Below, one piece after another: positions 1 through 8,506 of a stretch of DNA of 12,284 nt. The position numbers and the translations under genes were made by a program. This stretch comes from Kiritimatiellia bacterium (GTDB taxonomy: Bacteria > Verrucomicrobiota > Kiritimatiellia > UBA8416 > SLMC01), in NCBI GenBank assembly GCA_007133745.1, contig SLMC01000065.1, forward strand, positions 1 to 12,284, written 5' to 3'. Each line of letters starts with the position of its first letter. The first letter of the stretch is position 1. The notes below the pieces were generated by a model. The model was given only the letters and a program-made list of their open reading frames with translations. It had not been told where the DNA came from and made no database searches.

Positions 1-1
1 C

Positions 2-682
2 GATGCCGCCATGCGGGCCTTTCAGAAGCAAGGCGACCTTAACAGTGTTCTGGCCGTCAAGGCCGAAACAGCCCGGTTCGATCAAGCCGGAACCGTTCCC
101 GACATGCCGGACGCGAAAACGCCGCATACCATTGCGCGGCTACAAACCGACTGGCATGACAAGAACGCGCAAGAGGATTTGGCCAGGAACAAACGTCTGG
201 TGGACCTTGCGGAAAAATATATCGCCCGCCTGGACGCCCTGAAAAAAGAACGAACGATTCAGGGCCGATTCGACGATGCCGTAAACGCGCATAAGGAAAT
301 CGACCGTGTTCGCAACAGTCCCGCCGTGACCGCCGCGCAATTCGCCGTGGCGCTGACCGAACGCGAGGCGGACGAAGCGTTCGACGAAAAACCGGACAAG
401 CCGCCGCCGACCACGCCAATACCGCCTCCGTCGCCGCCGACCGCCGAACGGGACTTCGCAGCCTGCCCCAACTGCGCCGGAACCGGCCAAATCTCAGTCG
501 ATTGTCCATCCTGCCGCGGCACGGGCCAATGTTCGAATTGCCAGGGACAGGGCCGACGCAGAAGCGGCTTTCGCGGCAGCAGCGCCATGGTGGGCTGCAT
601 CTCCTGCAAAACCACCGGACAATGCCGCGCCTGCGAGGGAACCGGAAAACGAACGCGCGCCTGCCCCGACTGCAAGAACTAG
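2..682 (+). CDS. DnaJ-type zinc-finger (CxxCxGxG) protein, 5' end outside window
   Basis: This is the C-terminal part of a larger protein: the frame is open to the left edge (Asp-Ala-Ala precede the first Met at 11), so the true start is not visible. Numbering from that Met, residues 1-125 are charged and helical. Two copies of a helical motif of the type 'GDL..VLAVK.E..RF' / 'GRFDDAVNAHKEIDRV' occur near 8-24 and 85-101. A proline-rich linker follows (about 129-146). The C-terminus has twelve cysteines in six CxxC pairs (152/155, 165/168, 174/177, 196/199, 205/208, 218/221), several as the full CxxCxGxG of the DnaJ cysteine-rich domain. No J domain is visible. The helical motif is common in planctomycete-like proteins of unknown role. 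Zinc binding is likely; the function is unknown. It ends in TAG and converges with the minus-strand genes. Confidence 0.8.
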   Translation, partial: DAAMRAFQKQGDLNSVLAVKAETARFDQAGTVPDMPDAKTPHTIARLQTDWHDKNAQEDLARNKRLVDLAEKYIARLDALKKERTIQGRFDDAVNAHKEIDRVRNSPAVTAAQFAVALTEREADEAFDEKPDKPPPTTPIPPPSPPTAERDFAACPNCAGTGQISVDCPSCRGTGQCSNCQGQGRRRSGFRGSSAMVGCISCKTTGQCRACEGTGKRTRACPDCKN

Positions 683-757
683 GTCCAGAGCCTGTCCGAA
701 AAGGGTTTCGGACGGGGTGATCAGTTGCCTAAAGGAACCTTTTCGGACAGGGTCTAG
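679..757. repeat. CTAG-bounded palindromic element between convergent genes
   Basis: A 79-bp block starts and ends with CTAG. Near its ends it carries a perfect 14-bp inverted repeat, CCTGTCCGAAAAGG at 691-704 and its complement at 738-751. The CTAG at the left supplies the stop codon of the zinc-finger gene (680-682). The CTAG at the right supplies the stop of the small minus-strand ORF (754-756). An inner hairpin uses the left arm (691-716). A similar string (TCCGAAAAGGGTCGG) recurs near 12175. It looks like a miniature intergenic repeat acting between convergent genes. Mobility is inferred only. Confidence 0.6.
691..716 (+). terminator. hairpin just after the zinc-finger gene, possible terminator
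   Basis: GTCCGAAA (694-701), loop AGGG, and TTTCGGAC (706-713) form a perfect 8-bp stem. It extends to 11 bp with one G-T pair out to 691/716. It lies 8 bases after the TAG of the upstream gene. No T-tract follows, so it is not a classical intrinsic terminator. It could instead block exonucleases or act as part of the larger inverted repeat. Confidence 0.35.
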
Positions 758-870
758 CCAGGCGCCGGCGCCTGAATTGCGACAAACTTGTTCTGCAGTC
801 CGGAATGCGTATTGGTCAACACCAGCACACGCGCCATGTCCACCGCTCTCGATTTTTCACATTTTTTCAT
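754..870 (-). CDS. possible small protein of 38 aa (or gene remnant)
   Basis: A short open frame runs from ATG at 870 to TAG at 754-756, with an internal in-frame ATG at 837 that would give 27 aa. The N-terminus reads Met-Lys-Lys-Cys-Glu-Lys; the part after the second Met reads MARVLVLTNTHSG and looks protein-like. AGGA lies just before the first ATG, and GAGAG plus GGTGG lie before the second, so either could be used. The ORF fills the space between the heptamer array at 883-938 and the CTAG element, and its stop lies inside that element. It is on the same strand as the RDD gene, 58 bp downstream of it. It may be a real short peptide or the truncated 5' end of a lost gene. I do not recognise it. 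Confidence 0.3.
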   Translation of the reverse strand: MKKCEKSRAVDMARVLVLTNTHSGLQNKFVAIQAPAPG

Positions 871-882
871 AATCCTGGTTGA

Positions 883-938
883 GGTTAGGGATTAGGGATT
901 AGCCCCTAGCCCCTAACTCCTAGCCCCTCTAACTCCTG
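883..938. repeat. heptamer TTAGGNN array, inverted pair (left of RDD gene)
   Basis: The plus strand has TTAGGGA units (885-902), then opposite-strand units CCCCTAG, CCCCTAA, CTCCTAG up to about 938, with a period of 7. The arms pair: GTTAGGG (884-890) with CCCTAAC (911-917), continuing 892-897 with 904-909. The TAG stop of the RDD gene at 929-931 lies inside this array. On the minus strand it would form a 3'-end hairpin for that transcript. Confidence 0.7.
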
Positions 939-1690
939 CGGTACAGCACATCGACCAGATTGCGGATGAACTGTTCGTCGCTGACGCCGCGCAGGAGATC
1001 GCTCGGGACAGCGACGAGTTCCCGGAAATATTTTGCGAGTTCGCTGAAAACCTCGATGCGGGCCGCATCCTCCAGCCGATCGCGCCGCAACAGCGCCTGA
1101 AGCGCCAGCGACGCTTCGCGCGGCGTGACGCGCTGACGGTAGCGCGCGGCGATCGGCGGATGGTCGCGCAGCGAATTGTACATGGGCGCGGCGAGCCGAC
1201 TCAGGTCCGGGCGCGCGGGTCGCGCGATGCGAATCACGACCGTGTTGCCTGCCAGATCGCCCAGCCGCTGGGCGCGACGGGTGCAGAGAATGGAGGCCGC
1301 TCCGACCCCATACAGCAGCGGCAGCCTGTCCACCGCGCGGAACAGGTTGCGAACGAGAACTTGACTGAACCGCAGACGCAGTCCGTAGGCGTCTTGCACC
1401 TTGAGGCCCAACAGCCGCTTGCCCAGGGTTTGTCCGCGCCAGCGCCATTCCAACAGGATGGCGTAGCCCGTGGACACAAGCGCAAACGTCAACACCCAGA
1501 GCCCCGTGGCGATATCGCTGCTCAGCGTATGCAGAGGCGTCAACAGCTTGCTCAACAAGCTCGTTGCCAAAAGGATGCATAGCGTATCGACAACCCATGC
1601 CAAAGCCCGACTGACAGGGCTAGCCAGCGTGTAGGCGAACACGATGCCTTCCGGCGTCCGGATGCGGCATTCCAACGCATGTGTCTGCAT
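929..1690 (-). CDS. RDD family membrane protein
   Basis: This is a 253-aa integral membrane protein of the RDD family, whose members are small polytopic proteins named for conserved Arg-Asp-Asp residues and often of unknown or transport-related role. Visible signatures are R28 and D35 in the first membrane helix (about 27-50), a second helix about 60-81, then GQTLGKRLLGLKV (86-98), the R..FR.VD segment (114-121), and RRAQRLGDLAGNTVV (138-152). The C-terminal ~100 residues are a soluble, Arg-rich extension with no recognised domain. ATG at 1690 is preceded at once by GGAGAGG, a good ribosome site. It lies 130 bp after the SpoIIM gene. SpoIIM-RDD neighbours are typical of MoxR/DUF58 loci, so it probably belongs to the same system. 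Heptamer arrays lie on both sides. Confidence 0.85.
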   Translation of the reverse strand: MQTHALECRIRTPEGIVFAYTLASPVSRALAWVVDTLCILLATSLLSKLLTPLHTLSSDIATGLWVLTFALVSTGYAILLEWRWRGQTLGKRLLGLKVQDAYGLRLRFSQVLVRNLFRAVDRLPLLYGVGAASILCTRRAQRLGDLAGNTVVIRIARPARPDLSRLAAPMYNSLRDHPPIAARYRQRVTPREASLALQALLRRDRLEDAARIEVFSELAKYFRELVAVPSDLLRGVSDEQFIRNLVDVLYRRS

Positions 1691-1710
1691 GGTCCTCTCC
1701 CAAGGCGGTT

Positions 1711-1815
1711 TAGGCGTTAGGGATTAGGGGTTAGGCGTTAGCCCCCTAATCCTAGCCCCTAATCCCTAACTCCTAACTCCTGATTCCGCATTTCGCATTT
1801 CGCATTTCGATGTTC
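1711..1815. repeat. heptamer array with long inverted repeat (between SpoIIM and RDD genes)
   Basis: This 7-bp-period array fills most of the 130-bp gap. The plus strand has TTAGGCG, TTAGGGA, TTAGGGG, TTAGGCG (from 1711), then opposite-strand units CCTAATC, CCCTAAC, TCCTAAC, then TGATTCC and three exact GCATTTC copies (1788-1808). A perfect 15-bp inverted repeat pairs 1716-1730 with 1756-1770 and extends to about 20 bp (1735/1751) with one wobble. The array begins about 6 bp after the SpoIIM stop. It could attenuate or stabilise the transcript between the two genes. Confidence 0.8.
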
Positions 1816-1820
1816 AGACT

Positions 1821-2831
1821 TTAAGAACGCTGTCCTCGCTCCGGGCGGCGGCGGCCGCTGCCGATCAGGAACACGGCGAGCAGTCCCAGCTCGGCCATCC
1901 CGAAGGCGATTTTTACGGTGTAAGGGATAACGGGCTCGTGGTACTGCGAAAGGAACGCTTCGACCAGGCCCGCCCAGACCAGCAGGATGGCGACTCCGCC
2001 GATCAGGGTGGCCAGTTCGTTCGCCTCGTCCCGCAAGCGGCGGCCCAGCGGTCGCCGGTCGCCGCGTCCGATCAGAGTATGCGCCAGGACCAATCCGGCC
2101 TGGCCCGCAATGATGAAGGCGGGTATTTCGACCGCGCCATGCGGCAGGAGCCAGCCGAGAAGAAACCGTATTTCTCCGGCCGCGACATAGTCCGCCGCCA
2201 CGGCGCCGAGAATGACGCCGTTGTAAAACAGGACCACAAGGGTTCCAAACCCCCACGTGATGCCCAGCGCCATGCCGAAAACGGCCACGCGCACATTATG
2301 CGTCATCAAAGCCGATGAGAACGTGGCCCGACCCTGTTGCAGATCTTCCGAGGGGCCGCGTTCTTCGACGGCGACCCGCTCGGAAGGGTGCGTATGCAAG
2401 TGCGGGAAAGGCATGAGAATCGACCTCTGCGTTTCGTCCGCGAGCAGGACGCCGGCCCCGAAAACGGCGCCGAGCGCGACGGCGGCGGCGGCCACGAGGA
2501 ATGCGCGCCAGCGGCGGCGGAAGACGCGCGGCAACGTTCCGAAAAACCAGTGCAAGGGCGCGAATCGGTGCGGGGTTTCGCGCAGGTCGTGAACCAGCGC
2601 GTAGGCGCGGCCGACCAGCGCTTCGAGATAGCGGCGCGTTTCGGGATCGAACGCGAAGGTGGACAGACGCGCCAGATCCGACTGCGCGCGCTCGTAAAGC
2701 CGATGAAAGCGTTGCGCTTCGTCGAGGGTAAGCGAGCCGACGGGATCGTCTTCCAGCCGACGGAGCATAGTTTCCATATCCCGCCATGCGGGTTTGGCTT
2801 CGCGCAGGAATTTTTCGAGATCGATAATCAC
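1821..2831 (-). CDS. SpoIIM/DUF95 family membrane protein
   Basis: This 336-aa membrane protein belongs to the stage II sporulation protein M (DUF95) family. An N-terminal cytosolic helical region (1-105) is followed by a first membrane helix (about 108-131), a loop, then a cluster of helices from 183 to the end. The family hallmark is GWLLPHGAVEIPAFIIAGQ (226-244); FYNGVILGAV (202-211) and VEAFLSQY (290-297) are also typical. The start is taken as GTG at 2831, because it overlaps the DUF58 stop as GTGA and has AAAGG 8 nt upstream; the frame continues upstream only as a shadow of DUF58. Homologues are widespread in non-sporulating bacteria next to RDD, MoxR and DUF58 genes, so the name does not imply sporulation. 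It is probably a membrane partner of the MoxR system. Confidence 0.9.
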   Translation of the reverse strand: MIIDLEKFLREAKPAWRDMETMLRRLEDDPVGSLTLDEAQRFHRLYERAQSDLARLSTFAFDPETRRYLEALVGRAYALVHDLRETPHRFAPLHWFFGTLPRVFRRRWRAFLVAAAAVALGAVFGAGVLLADETQRSILMPFPHLHTHPSERVAVEERGPSEDLQQGRATFSSALMTHNVRVAVFGMALGITWGFGTLVVLFYNGVILGAVAADYVAAGEIRFLLGWLLPHGAVEIPAFIIAGQAGLVLAHTLIGRGDRRPLGRRLRDEANELATLIGGVAILLVWAGLVEAFLSQYHEPVIPYTVKIAFGMAELGLLAVFLIGSGRRRPERGQRS

Positions 2832-4185
2832 AGCGTCTGCCTTTGCTTGATGTTCAGGTAGCGGGTGATCATGCCTGTCAACAGGCTGTCGTCGGGTGTC
2901 AGCAGAAAGTCCACGCCCTTTTTGCGCAAGGCCTCCGCCGTGTTGCGCAAACGCCGCCAGCGCAGATGGCCGCCGAGCGCGGCGTAGATGTCGTCGGGCG
3001 TATGCACGGCGCCGGGTTCGCCGAACAGGGGCCGGACAATCCGGGGCGCAGGCATGCACACGAGGACCAGATGCTGGCGCCGGACAAGCTCCACGTTGCG
3101 CAACAGGGATTCTTCCAGCGCCGGATCGTCGAGTTGCGTCAGCAGAACGATCAGGGCGCGCCGGCGCAGCCGGTGCCGGATAAACGAACAGACTTCGCCG
3201 AAATCGGGCGCCACCGGCCGGGTGCGCAGTTGGCAGACGGCGTCCAGACAGGATCGGGTGTGGCAGAGGCCGCGGCGCGCGCGGACAAAGGAGAGCAGCC
3301 GATCGCTGAAGGAAAGGAGCCCGAACAGATCGCCCTGCATTTCGGCGGCGCGGCCCAGCAGCAGCGCGGCATTGACATAGCGTTCGATCAGCGTGTCGGC
3401 GGGTTCGTCGGCGCGACCGGGCGCGTCGTTTTCGGGATCGGGCGCGACCGGTCGGCCGCTGAGTCGCGAGGCGTCCACAGCCACATAGACTTCCTGAGTG
3501 CGTTCGACTTGATACATCTTGGTGACAGGCCGGCCCCGCTTGGCTGTGGCCTTCCAGTGGATGTCGTCCAGGCAGTCGCCGGACTGGTAGTCGCGCAACT
3601 GTTCGAATTCGCGCCCTTTGCCGTAGCGGCGCTGTTGCCGTATGCCGAAGAATCCGCGGCGCATGAACAGGGCGGGCGCGCGGCGCCGTTCGGACAGCAG
3701 GCCGGGATAGACCCGAACCTCGACGGCGAGCGGCAGGTCGCGACGCACGGCCCACAGGCCCCAGCGCGAGTCGGTTTCCGCGCGGCAGCGGTCAATGCGG
3801 AACCCCCCGCGTTCGCGCGGTCGGACCGGCCATTCGAGCCGAACTTCGCCGGCGCCGGCCGGCAGTTGCGTCTGACGGATATCGGCCTGTACGCCCAGTT
3901 CCGGCGGCGCGGCCAGCCCGAGCCGGATGGCGCGCGGACGCGGCAAATCGGCAAGCAGGCGCACCGCGAGCCGGTCGTCCTGACGGCGGGCCCAGCGCGC
4001 GAGGTCGGGGGCGATCAGGCGCAGATCCGCCATGTCGCGACGCGACCGCCAGGCGTCGAGCGTGGCGCCGCCCGCCCAAGCCAGCAGCAGGGCGGCGGGA
4101 ACAGGTCCGGGCGCCCAGATCAGCCAGCCGAGCGCCGGCACGGCAAGCAGCGCGGTCCAGACCAGCAACGATGTGCGGGGCGTCA

Positions 4186-4189
<4 letters not shown>
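2828..4189 (-). CDS. DUF58 domain protein (vWA-like)
   Basis: This 453-aa protein has two N-terminal membrane helices (about 6-45) followed by a soluble region. The DUF58 signature runs from 189 to 242: YGKGREFEQLRDYQSGD, then DDIHWKATAKRGRP, KMYQVERTQ and VYVAVDASR. D239 and S241 fit the first part of a MIDAS-like metal site of a von Willebrand A fold, with T351 and D354/D355 possible further ligands. DUF58 proteins are the usual partners of MoxR ATPases. ATG at 4189 overlaps the MoxR stop as ATGA; a second ATG follows at once at 4186. GAGAGGAG lies about 14 nt upstream, so translational coupling probably matters. The open frame reaching upstream to 4420 is a shadow of MoxR. It overlaps SpoIIM by 4 bp. 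Confidence 0.93.
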
Positions 4190-5147
<958 letters not shown>

Positions 5148-5151
<4 letters not shown>

Positions 5152-6401
5152 GGTTCGCATCCTTTCTTTTCGCGGGTTAGCGCACATAAAGCGCGGTACA
5201 AGACAACCGGATCGCGCATCCGCTCGTCGGTTTTTTTCAACTGACGGCGCAGTCGCGTTTCGGCGGCGGCGCCGGACAATGTCGGCAGGCGTTGGTCGGC
5301 GGCCCAGACATCGACGCAGGCCGCGGCCAGCGTTTGGGCCGGGACCGATCGTTTCAGGAGCGAGACGAACCCGCTGTGCATGTCGTGCCCCATCATGGCG
5401 ATATCCTCCTCGTTTTTGCGGCGCGCGCGCAGGGCCGGGATCAACGGCGCGCTTTGCTGCCAGACGAAAAGAGCGGTCAACAGGGCCAGTCCGGCCAGCG
5501 CCCCGTGCAGTCGGAACCGGCGAACCAGCGCCATGACCCCGATGTCTTCGGTTAAGCCGTGATGGGATTCGAGAAACAGCGCGCGGCTGTTGTCGCCCAC
5601 GAGCCAGACGAGGAACGGCGTGGCGCGGCTTCGCCAGAGCGCCTCGTTGCAGAGCGGGAACGAATTTCCGCACAGAACAATGGATCCGCGGCCGCAATCG
5701 CGTTCGATCGCCACGGGGCGACCGTTCCGTTCGTAAACGACGGACCATGCTTCGTGCAGCGGCTCGAAGGTCCACGAGTCGCGCCACGCGATTTCGGCGG
5801 GCAGCGCCGCGCCCGCCGTTGCATGGCGCACGGCGGGCGTTTCGGCCGAGTCGGCGTTCGAGGGCGGCTGCAAACGCACTTCGTTCAACCACGTATCGCC
5901 GACCGCGGACGCCGGTTCGCATGCGTTGGCGACGGCCCCGTCCGCTTCGGTTTCCGCTTCGGTTTCGGCTTCGGTTCCGGGCGTATCGGCCTTCGGTTCC
6001 CGACCGCAACAGGCGCCCGCGTCGGCGTCTTTCGCAAAGGCGGAACCGGACAAGGCGATCACGACACGAGCCCCGTCGCGAGCCAGCGCCTGGATCCGGT
6101 GCGGCATGTTGGTGGCGGTCGAAACAAGCGAAGGCGGCGTCCAGCCGAGGATGAAGAGCGTGGCGGACGGATCGGCCTCGAGTCGATCCAGGGGCTGCAA
6201 CGACCGTTCGGCGGTCAGACCCGCCAGCCGATCCAAGGCCTCGTAAAACGCGCGACTGCCCAGCGGATCGGCGCGCAACGTGGAATACGGCGGATAGACA
6301 TCGCCCGCCGCAAAGCGGTTGGCAAACAGACGGGCCAGTCCGGCCAGCAGCAGTCCGCCCGCCAGCAGCACGACAAGGATGGATCCGGCGTTCCTACGCA
6401 T
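5148..6401 (-). CDS. DUF4350 domain membrane protein
   Basis: This 417-aa protein has a membrane helix near each end of a long central domain: about 7-27 and 299-316. The segment YPPYSTLRADPLGSRAFYEAL (from 36) is the typical DUF4350 opening, and ATLFILGW (80-87) and GRGSIVLCGNSFPL (237-250) fit its fold. Between 143 and 153 there is a TEAE repeat encoded by a 12-bp tandem repeat, and nearby cysteines (130, 131, 161) have no obvious partner. The region after the second helix is cytosolic and charged. The family is of unknown biochemical role but recurs beside DUF4129 and MoxR genes. ATG at 6401 overlaps the previous gene by 8 bp and has GGAGG 10 nt upstream. Confidence 0.88.
5161..5167 (-). 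promoter_or_regulatory. ribosome binding site deciding the MoxR start
   Basis: AGAAAGG on the minus strand lies 9 nt before the ATG at 5151 but directly against the in-frame ATG at 5160. The spacing supports the shorter MoxR product. Confidence 0.65.
5944..5979. repeat. 12-bp tandem repeat, three copies, inside DUF4350 gene
   Basis: Three imperfect copies of GCTTCGGTTTCC (5944-5955, 5956-5967, 5968-5979) encode the repeated Glu-Ala-Glu-Thr stretch. Unit length is a multiple of three, so copy changes would keep the frame. Confidence 0.85.
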
Positions 6402-7218
6402 CGTTCAGAATCCTCCGCAGCCAGGCATGGCCTTGGCGCACATCGTCGGGCGAGACCGGCCAGTCGCCATACCATGCTTGCTCGAACAGGCTTGTGTGCC
6501 CGGCGAACGCCGCGCGCAAGTCGGCGTTCGCTCTGGGGTCCAATTCCCGGCGGTAATCGCGATTGGACTTGAACGGGGCGATACGAATCCAGCCCCGTTG
6601 ACCCAGACTGGCCAGAGCCGCGAGAAACAGGGCGCGCAACGTATGCCGCCATTGCCCCTCCTGCTCCAGTCGTTCGGCCATGGCGAGCCATTCTTCCGCG
6701 GGCAGCCGATCGGCCGTCACGCGTTCGTCGTCCAGATCGACAGCCGACGCCGGTTTGGAGGGTTCGGGTTCCGCTATCCGCCGCCGCCGGACAAGGACCC
6801 GGGCGCCCAGCCAGACCCCTGCGGCCACCGTCGCGATCATGGCGATCAGGATCAGCGCCTGCGGGTTGTCGAACCAGCCTCCGGCCCGGTCCGGCCGGGC
6901 TCGGCCCGAGCGCGTGCGGAAGAGGCGCCGGGCGAGCCAGTCGACGATATCGCCAAGCCGATTCGCGACCCAGCGCACGGCGCGCGCCATGACGCGTACA
7001 GCCTGTTTCAGAAAGGAGACGAACACGCCGTCGTCGGTCCGGGCATCGGCGGACCGTGCTTCGCGCGGCAACCTCCATTGATAGGCGGGCTGCGCCAGCG
7101 TCGCATCGATAGACGCGTCCAGCTCGGTCACGCGTCCGGCATGCGGTCCGTTCGCCGCAAGCGGGCTGGCGCTCAAAAGCCAGCATCCCAGCAGCGCCAG
7201 GCTCGGGCAAAGTCTCAT
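6394..7218 (-). CDS. DUF4129 domain protein with signal peptide
   Basis: This 274-aa protein has an N-terminal signal-like segment (about 1-22, ending SASPLAANG), an extracytoplasmic region to about 115, one membrane helix (about 121-143) and a C-terminal cytosolic DUF4129 domain. The domain signature is EEWLAMAERLEQEGQWRH (175-192), RALFLAALASLGQRG (195-209) and SNRDYRREL (218-226). DUF4129 is often fused to or beside transglutaminase-like proteins; none is visible here. It sits immediately before DUF4350, as is usual for this locus. ATG at 7218 overlaps the previous stop as ATGA, with GGGAGG 7 nt upstream. Its role is probably structural or regulatory in the MoxR membrane complex. Confidence 0.88.
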   Translation of the reverse strand: MRLCPSLALLGCWLLSASPLAANGPHAGRVTELDASIDATLAQPAYQWRLPREARSADARTDDGVFVSFLKQAVRVMARAVRWVANRLGDIVDWLARRLFRTRSGRARPDRAGGWFDNPQALILIAMIATVAAGVWLGARVLVRRRRIAEPEPSKPASAVDLDDERVTADRLPAEEWLAMAERLEQEGQWRHTLRALFLAALASLGQRGWIRIAPFKSNRDYRRELDPRANADLRAAFAGHTSLFEQAWYGDWPVSPDDVRQGHAWLRRILNDA

Positions 7219-8183
7219 GAGGCGGCCTCCCGCGCGTCGCGCAAATCGCGGATAGCCACCAGAATGTCGCGCCCGTTACGCAACGATTCAGTTCTGAACG
7301 TCCGAATCGCGTAGGCGGCTTTCACGACAGGATCCATGCACAGATAGGCGACTCCGAACAGCGCGGCCAAAAAGGTCGTGTTCGCCAGCGCGTAGCCGGC
7401 GCTTATGCGAAAGAGCGTATCCCAGCCCAGAAACATGCGCAGCAGTTCGGGGATCGTCACGAAAAGGATTCCAATGTTGAGCGTCAACGCGAAGCCCAGC
7501 GGCGAAAGCAGTCCGGCGAACACGGCGAACAGAAGCGCGCCTATCGCAAACCATGCCGCGCCTTGGATTTCGGCGGCAGGCACGATCAGCGCCACCATCC
7601 GGACCGCGCCGAACGTCGCCAGCATGCCAAGTCCGAGCAGCCACGGACTCAGCAGCCACAGCGTGAAGGTTTGCGAGCGCATATCCTGCCTGGCCAAAGT
7701 CCATGCCCGGCGTCGAAGCCGCTTCAGGTTCATGTCTTCGCCGTCGCCGATCGCCGTCCAGTGATGGTAATACCCGTGCACGATGACGAACGGGTACATG
7801 AGCAGCAGCGCCAGAGGCATGACGAACAGGCCCCAGGGCTGAATCGCGCCCTGAACAGCGGCCAGGCGCAGGAACCGACGGCCCGTCCACGGGCGGGGCC
7901 GTTGCGAAAGCGCGTCAATCAGGTGCGCGACAAAAAAGGACTGGCCGATTTTCATGACAACGAAAAGCGCGGCCAACCCGAGCGCCGCCGATGCGCATCG
8001 GTCGTGAGCCTGAGCGCCGCGGCTCATGTCCGACCAGAAATACAGCACGCCGAGCACAAACGGAACGGTTGCGGCAAGATAGCAGGCCCACGCCGCGAGC
8101 GGCGCGCGCCGAACCAGAAGCACGGCCTCTTCCGCTAGCGCCAGCACGCCGGGCTGCTCGTTCTTTCGGCGTCTTCCGGTCAT
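7215..8183 (-). CDS. polytopic membrane protein of the DUF4129 neighbourhood
   Basis: This 322-aa protein has about six to eight membrane segments (around 29-50, 66-86, 112-135, 172-200, 206-245 and 265-283). It ends in a cytosolic tail beginning MDPVVKAAYAIRTF (283-296) and then LRNGRDIL. A similar tail (DP..KA.Y..R.F....G.D) is common, from memory, in membrane proteins encoded just before DUF4129 genes, so the protein probably belongs to the same complex. No catalytic motif is seen. ATG at 8183 is chosen over the longer open frame (to 8555, a shadow of the neighbours) because it forms an ATGA overlap and has GGAGG 10 nt upstream. Confidence 0.8.
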   Translation of the reverse strand: MTGRRRKNEQPGVLALAEEAVLLVRRAPLAAWACYLAATVPFVLGVLYFWSDMSRGAQAHDRCASAALGLAALFVVMKIGQSFFVAHLIDALSQRPRPWTGRRFLRLAAVQGAIQPWGLFVMPLALLLMYPFVIVHGYYHHWTAIGDGEDMNLKRLRRRAWTLARQDMRSQTFTLWLLSPWLLGLGMLATFGAVRMVALIVPAAEIQGAAWFAIGALLFAVFAGLLSPLGFALTLNIGILFVTIPELLRMFLGWDTLFRISAGYALANTTFLAALFGVAYLCMDPVVKAAYAIRTFRTESLRNGRDILVAIRDLRDAREAAS

Positions 8184-8506
8184 GGTTCGAAAGCCTCCAT
8201 CGGCGACGCCGCGAGGTCGCCTTCGTGAAAGGCGGTCGGCAGAACGAGCAGGACGCGTCCGAAAACGTAGAACAGAAACCAGAGCCCGACCAGCCCGCCC
8301 AGCAGCCGCAGCGGCAGGCCCCATGGCGGCGGCGAACGGAGCGCGGCGCCGGCCGCGCTCGTTCGGGCAATGCAGTCCGCGCACAGCAGGCGGCCGGCAT
8401 GCTCCATGGCGCATTCGCGGCAAAAGAAGCGGCGGCATTCCGGACAGCGCGCCACGGCTTCGCGCGGCGGATGATGGAAACAGCGTCGGTCGCGCACGGC
8501 GTTCAT
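8180..8506 (-). CDS. small B-box-like zinc-finger membrane protein
   Basis: This 108-aa protein starts with a compact zinc-binding module: C9, H12, C21, C24, C29, C32, H36, C41 and C44, spaced as CFxHP...C..C.RFFC..C...GR.LC..C. This matches B-box-like fingers found at the N-terminus of many bacterial membrane proteins. A single membrane helix follows (about 66-90), then an acidic tail. The same module with the same spacing occurs in the gene at 9630-10214. ATG at 8506 overlaps the previous stop as ATGA, with GGAAAGG 8 nt upstream. It probably recruits or senses a partner at the cytosolic face; the function is unknown. Confidence 0.82.
   Translation of the reverse strand: MNAVRDRRCFHHPPREAVARCPECRRFFCRECAMEHAGRLLCADCIARTSAAGAALRSPPPWGLPLRLLGGLVGLWFLFYVFGRVLLVLPTAFHEGDLAASPMEAFEP

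Noticed and set aside
759..774. Perfect 16-bp palindrome CAGGCGCCGGCGCCTG as an operator
   Set aside because: It lies at the 3' end of a possible ORF, far from any promoter, and is GC-only in its core. It may be chance or part of the repeat cluster.
883..938. Telomere-like TTAGGG repeats
   Set aside because: Only a few degenerate heptamers are present, in opposing arms inside a gene-rich bacterial region. Nothing suggests a replicon end.
1821..2831. Evidence for sporulation from the SpoIIM protein
   Set aside because: The family is widespread in bacteria that do not sporulate, and no other sporulation gene is present.
2832..3755. Upstream extension of the SpoIIM frame to give a 644-aa fusion
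   Set aside because: The extension is an Arg/Pro-rich shadow of DUF58. GTG at 2831 with the GTGA overlap and AAAGG is the sound start.
5152..6009. Upstream extension of the MoxR frame to 607 aa
   Set aside because: The added part is out-of-frame DUF4350 sequence. The family length and the ATGA overlap place the start at 5151.
5559..7314. Two long plus-strand frames (337 and 331 codons) opposite DUF4350 and DUF4129
   Set aside because: Both are antisense shadows with no family signature. The minus-strand genes have domain motifs, ribosome sites and stop-start overlaps.
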